From the NCBI GenBank assembly GCA_963935005.1, contig CAWWAX010000102.1, positions 1 through 5,185 on the forward strand: 5,185 nt of DNA. Reading direction: 5' to 3'. The notes under the pieces are model-generated. The model saw nothing but the letters and a program-made list of their open reading frames with translations. It searched no databases and was not told the DNA's origin. Each line of letters opens with the position of its first letter. Position 1 is the stretch's first letter. The position numbers were made by a program, and so were the translations under genes. Source of the DNA: GCA-2718595 sp963935005 (GTDB lineage: Bacteria > Gemmatimonadota > Gemmatimonadetes > Longimicrobiales > Gaopeijiaceae). Below, one piece after another: positions 1 to 5,185 of this stretch.

Positions 1-1
1 A

Positions 2-1147
2 GACGCGCTTCTTGGGGTAGACGAAGAACGGGGTCAAGTCTTTTTACGGGCCAATGGGAGAGAGGGAAATGAGGATCCATACTACCAGCACCTTTATAGA
101 GTCAATTTGGATGGATCAGGACTTCTTTTATTAAACTCGGGGAATTTTGACCATCAGTTTGAGGTCAGTGAGTCGAAGCGCTTCTTCGTAGATAATTATT
201 CCCGTGTAAACACCACTCCAAGAGCAGACCTTTACGATTCTTCTGGCAAGGTGATTATGGAACTAGAAGAGTCAGATTTTAGTTCCCTCACTGCGGCAGG
301 CTATGGTTTTCCAGAGCCCTATAAAGCTAAATCTGCAGATGGAATTACTGACATTTATGGGGTGATGTACAAGCCGTACAATTTTGATCCTGAAAAGAAC
401 TATCCGATCGTAGCTTACGTCTATCCTGGTCCTCAAACCGAGTCAGTCTCGAAGTCCTTCAGCTTGAATGGCTACGAACAAGGTTTGGCGCAGTTCGGAA
501 TGATAGTAGTCACCCTTGGAAATAGGGGAGGGCATCCCGATCGCTCCAAGTGGTATCATAATTATGGATACGGAAACCTCAGGGATTACGGTTTGGCGGA
601 CAAAAAATCAGTGCTTGAACAGCTCGGCGATCGACATGATTTCATAGATCTAGACAAGGTAGGGATCTATGGTCATTCTGGAGGCGGATTTATGTCAACT
701 GCGGCCATGCTTGTATATCCAGATTTTTTCAAGGTCGCTGTTTCATCTTCTGGGAATCATAACAATGACGTCTACAACCGTAGTTGGTCTGAAGATCACC
801 ATGGAGTAGAAGAGGTGGTAGCTGATGATGGTAGCGTATCTTTTGAATACGATATAGAGAAAAATTCTGACCTAGCTGGGAATCTAAAAGGACATTTATT
901 ACTGACAACTGGAGATATAGATAACAATGTACATCATGCGGGCACTTTTCGTGTTGCTGAGGCATTAATAAAAGCAAATAAAAGGTTTGACTTTTTTATG
1001 TTTCCAGGTCAGCGTCATGGTTATGGAGATATGGGTGACTACTGGTTCTGGTTGAGAGCAGAATATTTCGTAAAGCATCTCCTCGGAGATGACAGGTGGG
1101 AGCCAGACATACTGCAATTACAAGTTGAAAAAGGCAAAATTAACTAA
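2..1147 (+). CDS. S9 family peptidase (DPP-IV-like prolyl oligopeptidase), C-terminal part; 5' end outside window
   Basis: A serine peptidase of family S9 that should cleave dipeptides or short peptides, often after proline, and in Gram-negative bacteria usually acts in the periplasm or envelope. The reading frame is open from base 2, so the gene begins left of the window; 381 residues are visible. TTG at 107 is an internal leucine codon, because conserved family sequence (GREGNEDPYY, then HLYRVNLDGSG) lies before and across it. Visible parts, numbering the codon at base 2 as residue 1, are the end of the beta-propeller and then the alpha/beta-hydrolase domain. The catalytic triad is intact: Ser226 in GHSGGG (codon 677-679), Asp307 in GDIDNNVH (920-922) and His339 in GQRHGYGD (1016-1018). 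The signature NRGGHPDRSKWYHNYGYGN and the end (YFVKHLLGD) are typical of the DPP-IV-like group common in Bacteroidota. The C-terminus looks complete. The exact substrate cannot be told, and the signal peptide is not in view. Confidence 0.95.
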   Translation, partial: DALLGVDEERGQVFLRANGREGNEDPYYQHLYRVNLDGSGLLLLNSGNFDHQFEVSESKRFFVDNYSRVNTTPRADLYDSSGKVIMELEESDFSSLTAAGYGFPEPYKAKSADGITDIYGVMYKPYNFDPEKNYPIVAYVYPGPQTESVSKSFSLNGYEQGLAQFGMIVVTLGNRGGHPDRSKWYHNYGYGNLRDYGLADKKSVLEQLGDRHDFIDLDKVGIYGHSGGGFMSTAAMLVYPDFFKVAVSSSGNHNNDVYNRSWSEDHHGVEEVVADDGSVSFEYDIEKNSDLAGNLKGHLLLTTGDIDNNVHHAGTFRVAEALIKANKRFDFFMFPGQRHGYGDMGDYWFWLRAEYFVKHLLGDDRWEPDILQLQVEKGKIN

Positions 1148-1356
1148 TCGGAGGGCAAGATCGGGTCGCTTGAAATGTATCTGGCGTCTATAAATCTAAA
1201 AGCCAATCGGATTATTTCTTTTAACTTCGGGTTGTTTGAAGTGGAGTTCCTTGGTTAGACTGTTTGCTTTCCAGGAGCATAAAATTCGGGGATGTTTTGA
1301 TTCACCTCCTAGTCTAGATAAAAAATGCGAACAACTATTAAGAGAATAAAAATAAT

Positions 1357-3699
1357 ATGACAAGATCTTTTGGCCCTAGGCGTGCTATCTGGTTGGATGT
1401 TAGTGACTGCGACGAGAATTTAAAGAATGAAGCATTTTTGATTCATCTTACGCGTTTCGACGAAATATACAGAGCTGTAGTAGCTACTCAGTTTAATTTC
1501 CATCAAACTGGGCATCCAGGCGGATCAGTTTCGGCTGGCCACATTATGAGTAGTCTGCTTTTCGATTCTATGGACTATGACTTCCGTGATCCTGTTCGCT
1601 CGGATCAAGATCTTCTGTCCTTTGCTGCTGGCCACAAGGCCACTGGGCTTTATGCAATGTGGGCCCTAAGGGATGAGTTAATGAAGGCCACAAAACCAGG
1701 ACTATTGCCTTCACAGGAAAAGTTCAGACTTAGACTTGAAGACCTCCTGGGCTTCAGAAGGAATCCTACTCACACCGGTCCGTTATTCGGCAAATTTGGC
1801 TCTACTCCATTGGATGGACATCCGACTCCCATGACACCATTTGTGAGGATTGCTACTGGGCCATCGGGTGTGGGTATGGCCAGTTCGATTGGATTGGCAT
1901 TCGGAGCGGCAGATTATTACGGCAAGGACGCTCCAACCGTTCACATGCTGGAGGGCGAGGGTGGACTTACCCCTGGTAGGGTTTATGAAAGTGTCGCTGC
2001 CGCAGGTGTGGCTGGATTATCTAACGCTGTTTGCCACTTGGATTGGAATCAGGCGTCCATTGATTCTGATCAAGTAACCAGAGAGGGAGATTCTTGGGGG
2101 GATTATGTGCAATGGGACCCGATGGAGTTCTTTTATCTTCATGATTGGAATGTGATCCATGTGGCCAATGGATTCGATATGGGGCAGGTAGTCACCGCAC
2201 AAAGAATGGTCTCTGGAATCGATAACGACCAGCCAACTGCTATAATCTATCGCACAGAAAAGGGATGGAATTACGGTATTTCAGGAAAAAAATCTCACGG
2301 TGCGGGACATAAAATGGGAAGCGATAATTGGCATGAAGTCATGTCTCCACTTTTCGGAGAACAGGCAACTGAGCTTCCTTCCCCTGAAGACCCGTCCAAC
2401 TTGGAAGAAATTGAAGCTTGTTTTTGGGAAACCTTGCTCAAAATACGTGGCTTGATTGAGCAAGAAGAAGGTATGTGCGAATCGTTGTCTGCTCGAGTTC
2501 AAGACTCTTTTGAACGTTTAGACGGCCACAAGAGAGAAGCGCATGCTAACGCACCAAGATTGGAGAGTGTGGTTGAGGCGTGTGATCCTAGAAATACACC
2601 TTCTGAATTGGTTTTGAAAATCGGCTCAAAGTTCCCCCTCCGTAAACAAATAGGGGAAGTTCTAGGATACTTAAATAGAAAATCCAATGGAGCTATTCTA
2701 TTTGGATCTGCTGATTTGAGCGACTCGACCGCTGTGTCCGGGGCCAATAAGGGATTTGCAGAAAACTTTTGGCATTACAGGCATAACACATCAAGCAGGT
2801 CATTAAGTATGGGTGGGATTTGCGAGGACGGCCTGTCTTGTATACTCGTCGGAATATCGGGGTTTGGTAAACATATAGGCGTCGGTGCTTCGTATGGTGC
2901 ATTCTTATCTCCGTTGGGCCATATTGCTGCTCGTGTTCATGCGATCAGTCAACAAATGAAGCAGGAACTAGATCCAGGACCCTATAGCACGGTGATATTA
3001 CAGTGCGGGCATGCAGGCATGAAAACTGGTGAAGACGGGCCTACCCATGCGGATCCCCAAGCGTATCAACTGCATGCTGAGAACTATGCACCAGGTACCG
3101 CTATCACCTTGACCCCGTGGGAGCCCCAAGAGATATGGCCTCTCGTAGCTGCTGGACTCAAGGCACGTCCAGCCGTTCTTGTACCTTTTGTGACAAGACC
3201 AAATGAACCGATATTAGATAGAACCTCTCTGGGGTTGGCCCCTGAGTCCAGTGCAATCACTGGAGTGTACTGCCTGTCGGAACCAAGTCAAAAGGATTTG
3301 GACGGCATTATCGTCCTACAAGGCTCTGGAGTCACGCTAGTGTTTGTCAATGATGTCTTGCCAAGACTCAAGAAGGAAGGGATCAATTTAAAGGTTATGT
3401 ACGTGGCGAGCCCCGAGCTATTCGACCGACTTTTAGATAGCGAGAAGCAAATTATTTATAACGAAGATATGGCGCAGAATGCGATGGGTATAACTGGTTT
3501 TACTTTGCCCACAATGTATCGTTGGATCCAATCAGACTTGGGCAGGAAGCATACTATGCATCCATTTCAAAGGGGGCATTATTTGGGCAGCGGACCAGGT
3601 GACGATGTGATCCGCGAGGCAGGGCTTGATGGAGATGGTCAGTACGCGGGAATCAAAAATTACATTGAGGCAATGAAAAACCAGAGAAATCTTGAGTAA
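1357..3699 (+). CDS. Transketolase-like thiamine-diphosphate-dependent enzyme, long divergent form (780 aa)
   Basis: Probably a cytoplasmic ThDP enzyme transferring a two-carbon ketol unit between sugar phosphates, or a related 2-keto-acid reaction. The start is fixed: an in-frame stop lies at 1339-1341 and ATG 1357 is the only ATG before conserved sequence. Domains: ThDP pyrophosphate-binding about residues 25-335, linker about 336-425, pyrimidine-binding about 426-620, C-terminal transketolase domain about 625-775. My hand alignment to E. coli transketolase finds the expected residues: His53 (GHPGG), His93 (AGHK), Asn231 (DWNQASID), His314 (KKSHGAG), Arg429, Asp453 and Ser457 (GSADLSDS), catalytic Glu490 (ICEDG), His552, His564 (GEDGPTH) and Arg614 (TRPN). 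Oddities are Glu201 in GEG where transketolases have the magnesium-binding Asp of GDG, and about 120 extra residues, much of them in the linker. Retained phosphate-binding residues favour a sugar-phosphate substrate, but calling it the pathway's main tkt would be unsafe. No clear Shine-Dalgarno precedes it (AGAGAATAAAAATAAT). It may share a transcript with the next gene. Confidence 0.9.
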   Translation: MTRSFGPRRAIWLDVSDCDENLKNEAFLIHLTRFDEIYRAVVATQFNFHQTGHPGGSVSAGHIMSSLLFDSMDYDFRDPVRSDQDLLSFAAGHKATGLYAMWALRDELMKATKPGLLPSQEKFRLRLEDLLGFRRNPTHTGPLFGKFGSTPLDGHPTPMTPFVRIATGPSGVGMASSIGLAFGAADYYGKDAPTVHMLEGEGGLTPGRVYESVAAAGVAGLSNAVCHLDWNQASIDSDQVTREGDSWGDYVQWDPMEFFYLHDWNVIHVANGFDMGQVVTAQRMVSGIDNDQPTAIIYRTEKGWNYGISGKKSHGAGHKMGSDNWHEVMSPLFGEQATELPSPEDPSNLEEIEACFWETLLKIRGLIEQEEGMCESLSARVQDSFERLDGHKREAHANAPRLESVVEACDPRNTPSELVLKIGSKFPLRKQIGEVLGYLNRKSNGAILFGSADLSDSTAVSGANKGFAENFWHYRHNTSSRSLSMGGICEDGLSCILVGISGFGKHIGVGASYGAFLSPLGHIAARVHAISQQMKQELDPGPYSTVILQCGHAGMKTGEDGPTHADPQAYQLHAENYAPGTAITLTPWEPQEIWPLVAAGLKARPAVLVPFVTRPNEPILDRTSLGLAPESSAITGVYCLSEPSQKDLDGIIVLQGSGVTLVFVNDVLPRLKKEGINLKVMYVASPELFDRLLDSEKQIIYNEDMAQNAMGITGFTLPTMYRWIQSDLGRKHTMHPFQRGHYLGSGPGDDVIREAGLDGDGQYAGIKNYIEAMKNQRNLE

Positions 3700-3736
3700 A
3701 ACTCTACGTACAAAAATCGATGATGCGACTACAGCC

Positions 3737-4402
3737 ATGGGAAGGAAAGGCTTCCTGAAGTTTCTTTGTCACAAATCGGGACTGATTGGGATTAGCTCGA
3801 TCTATTCAGCTTGTGAACTAAGTTCCAGAAATGAAGTGGATCGTCCAGGGCCTCGCGAACCGATACTATTCGAGTATTTGGACGAAAGGGTCAGGATTGA
3901 ATCACCTCTGTCGATTCTCCCTTTAGCGTATGTTTCAAACATTGAAAAAAAAATTTTCGTTGACTATGAATCGCGAATAAGCGTCAGCGTCACCTTGGCC
4001 GCCCATATTTCTGTCAGTTCTGGCCTATGGAGGATTCCCTTGCTAGGCGAAGATGTAGGGCTGCCTATTGATGCAGGAGATCCTCGGCGGGAATTTTCAG
4101 AACACAGCATTAGTGAGTGGAATCCAGGTCTATTGCCGAGAGAGGGAGACTATAGGATACGGAGAGGATTTGCAGTAGCTAAGGAGATCTCCCTTTCTTG
4201 CGTTCCGATCCTGCCCGAAAAGGGGTGGGTGAGTGGAGGTCCTTGGTCGTTTAATCAATGCGATGGGATCAGTAGGGAGCTATGTAGTGAAGTATTTACT
4301 TCGGTTGGTAAGGGGGTGAAACATGATTCTAAGGCTTATCGTATGTGTGCTGGAACTGGCAAGGTCACGGAATTCATGACTTGGGTTGTCCCTAAGGTGT
4401 AA
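3737..4402 (+). CDS. Unrecognised protein with lipoprotein/Tat-like signal sequence (221 aa)
   Basis: I do not recognise this protein. The frame opens after a stop at 3674-3676 and ends in TAA at 4400-4402. I prefer ATG 3737 because it gives a credible export signal: MGRKGFLKF resembles the Tat motif (S/T-R-R-x-F-L-K, with Lys for the second Arg), followed by a modest hydrophobic stretch (SGLIGISSIY) and a lipobox-like YSAC with the acylated Cys at residue 26. TTG 3692 would add 15 residues and overlap the transketolase stop by 8 bases. The mature part alternates short hydrophobic and charged stretches, as in a beta-rich globular protein. It has an Arg/Asp/Glu-rich middle (DAGDPRREFSEHS) and a C-terminal part with four more cysteines (LSCVP, NQCDG, ELCSE, RMCAG). 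No second membrane segment is visible. Its position 37 bases after the transketolase-like gene suggests co-transcription. The reading frame is very probably real; the function and membrane anchoring are uncertain. Confidence 0.7.
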   Translation: MGRKGFLKFLCHKSGLIGISSIYSACELSSRNEVDRPGPREPILFEYLDERVRIESPLSILPLAYVSNIEKKIFVDYESRISVSVTLAAHISVSSGLWRIPLLGEDVGLPIDAGDPRREFSEHSISEWNPGLLPREGDYRIRRGFAVAKEISLSCVPILPEKGWVSGGPWSFNQCDGISRELCSEVFTSVGKGVKHDSKAYRMCAGTGKVTEFMTWVVPKV

Positions 4403-4471
4403 AGTCTGTCGACTGATGGGCAGACTCTGCTGCAGGCTTAGGAATTATACTGTTAGTTTGTGTGACTCTAA

Positions 4472-5185
4472 ATGGTAGGGAAATTGGCTGAATCCAAGAA
4501 GAGTTTAGGTACATTTGATGGGGTGTTCGCTCCCTCTATTCTAACTATCCTCGGGGTCATTATGTACCTCAAGTTGGGCTGGGTAGTTGGGAATGTGGGT
4601 CTCTATAAAACACTGTTGATAGTAACACTTGCCACTTCTATCACTTTTCTGACCAGCCTGTCTATTGCAGCAATAGCGACTGATCAGCGAGTTCGAGGCG
4701 GAGGGGCTTATTACATGATAAGCCGGTCACTAGGGTTGGAAGTTGGTGGTGCCGTTGGTATCCCATTGTTTTTGGCTCAAGCTTTTTCCGTTTCTCTCTA
4801 TACTGTGGGATTTTCAGAAAGTTTTACAGCCGTGTATCCACAGTTGTCTCAAAAATTCGTTGTAACGGTAACGATCATGGTGGTAACAGGAATCGCTTTG
4901 TTGTCCCCCAAATTGGCGATACGTACGCAGTACCTGGTCATGGGAGTGGTACTACTTTCTTTTTTATCTTTACTATTCGGGAAACCAATCTCGACTGAAG
5001 TGGCTGGTGTCTCTGGTACAGTCTCTGAACCTGTCGGATTTTGGGTGGTTTTTGCAGTGTTTTTCCCAGCAGTCACAGGGATAACAGTTGGCGTGAATTT
5101 ATCTGGAGACCTAAGAGATCCTGGCAAGTCGATTCCAATAGGCACGTTTTTAGCTATTGGTACAGGATATTTGGTCTATATGATT
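4472..5185 (+). CDS. SLC12-type cation-chloride cotransporter / APC-superfamily permease, N-terminal part; runs off right edge
   Basis: An inner-membrane transporter of the cation-chloride cotransporter family, in databases often labelled amino acid permease or Na-K-Cl cotransporter. The first 238 codons are visible, with no stop before the window edge. ATG 4472 is preceded directly by an in-frame TAA (4469-4471), which fixes the start. Family signatures appear in order: TM1 with LGVIMYLKLGWVVGNVGL (residues 27-44), then GGAYYMISRSLG (77-88) leading into TM3 with SLYTVGFSE (108-116), and FFPAVTGITVG with NLSGDLRDPGKSIP (197-222) at TM6. About six hydrophobic segments are seen. Tyr110, Pro199 and Thr202 fall where the potassium-site residues of animal NKCC1 lie (established for that family; my alignment is by eye), which hints at K+ and chloride handling, though the substrate of bacterial members is mostly unknown. 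It starts 69 bases after the unrecognised gene and could be in the same operon. The - strand ORF opposite 4849-5145 is only a shadow. Confidence 0.93.
   Translation, partial: MVGKLAESKKSLGTFDGVFAPSILTILGVIMYLKLGWVVGNVGLYKTLLIVTLATSITFLTSLSIAAIATDQRVRGGGAYYMISRSLGLEVGGAVGIPLFLAQAFSVSLYTVGFSESFTAVYPQLSQKFVVTVTIMVVTGIALLSPKLAIRTQYLVMGVVLLSFLSLLFGKPISTEVAGVSGTVSEPVGFWVVFAVFFPAVTGITVGVNLSGDLRDPGKSIPIGTFLAIGTGYLVYMI

Noticed and set aside
107..109. TTG at 107 as the start of the peptidase
   Set aside because: The frame is open back to base 2, and conserved S9 peptidase sequence lies upstream of and across this codon. It is an internal leucine, not a start.
1197..1223. TAAAAG/CTTTTA inverted repeat after the peptidase gene as a terminator
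   Set aside because: The stem is only six mostly A-T pairs with a 15-base loop and no following U-run, as could be expected by chance in AT-rich sequence.
1248..1276. TCCTTGG ... CCAGGA hairpin as an operator or attenuator
   Set aside because: It has only six pairs with a bulged base and a 16-base loop, and no alternative structure or leader peptide is associated with it.
1297..1320. Promoter-like pair TTGATT (1297-1302) and TAGATA (1315-1320) before the transketolase-like gene
   Set aside because: The spacer is only 12 bases, too short for a sigma-70-type promoter, and no clear Bacteroidota-type TAnnTTTG element is present in 1148-1356.
2779..2845. Apparent loss of the catalytic Glu of transketolase (RSLSM in place of REFGM)
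   Set aside because: A better alignment places ICEDGLSCILVGIS against the E. coli segment starting REFGM, with Glu490, Gly492, Gly499, Ile500 and Ser501 all matching. The catalytic Glu is therefore present.
1850..2902. Short ORFs in other frames inside the transketolase-like gene (for example 1850-2077 on + and 2499-2747 on -)
   Set aside because: They lie wholly inside a gene with conserved motifs throughout, show no family features, and are shadows.
4849..5145. 98-codon ORF on the - strand
   Set aside because: It lies opposite the transporter, whose SLC12-type motifs run through the same bases. Its translation is rich in Thr and Pro with no recognisable motif, so it is an antisense shadow.

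Overview
This window reads as ordinary chromosomal DNA from a bacterium of the Bacteroidota or a close relative (the Balneolota/Rhodothermota lineages are also possible). The assignment rests on two observations. The first gene closely resembles the DPP-IV-type S9 peptidases I associate with that group, and the starts of the later genes lack convincing Shine-Dalgarno sequences, which is usual there. It is an inference from protein style, not a database match. All four genes lie on the + strand, and I saw no credible gene on the - strand.

Layout. Bases 2-1147 hold the C-terminal half of an S9 (prolyl oligopeptidase/DPP-IV-like) serine peptidase whose start lies left of the window. A 209-base gap (1148-1356) holds no confident signal, only weak inverted repeats and an 11-codon mini-ORF that overlaps the next start codon. 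Bases 1357-3699 encode a complete 780-residue transketolase-like, thiamine-diphosphate-dependent enzyme. It is about 120 residues longer than a standard transketolase and has GEG in place of the usual GDG cofactor motif. At about 3737-4402 (or from TTG 3692) lies a small protein I do not recognise, with a lipoprotein or Tat-like N-terminus. From 4472 to the right edge runs the first 238 codons of a membrane transporter of the SLC12-type cation-chloride cotransporter family (APC superfamily); it stays open to the window edge.

How they may work together. The transketolase-like gene, the small exported protein and the transporter are closely packed (37 or -8 bases, then 69 bases) and could be co-transcribed. 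Nothing in their predicted roles ties them into one pathway: sugar-phosphate or 2-keto-acid ketol transfer in the cytoplasm, an envelope protein of unknown role, and ion transport across the inner membrane. The peptidase is separated by the longer gap and is probably its own transcription unit.

I found no mobile element, CRISPR array, RNA gene or evident new defence or biosynthetic system. The points most worth a second look are the divergent transketolase-like enzyme and the unrecognised protein directly downstream of it.
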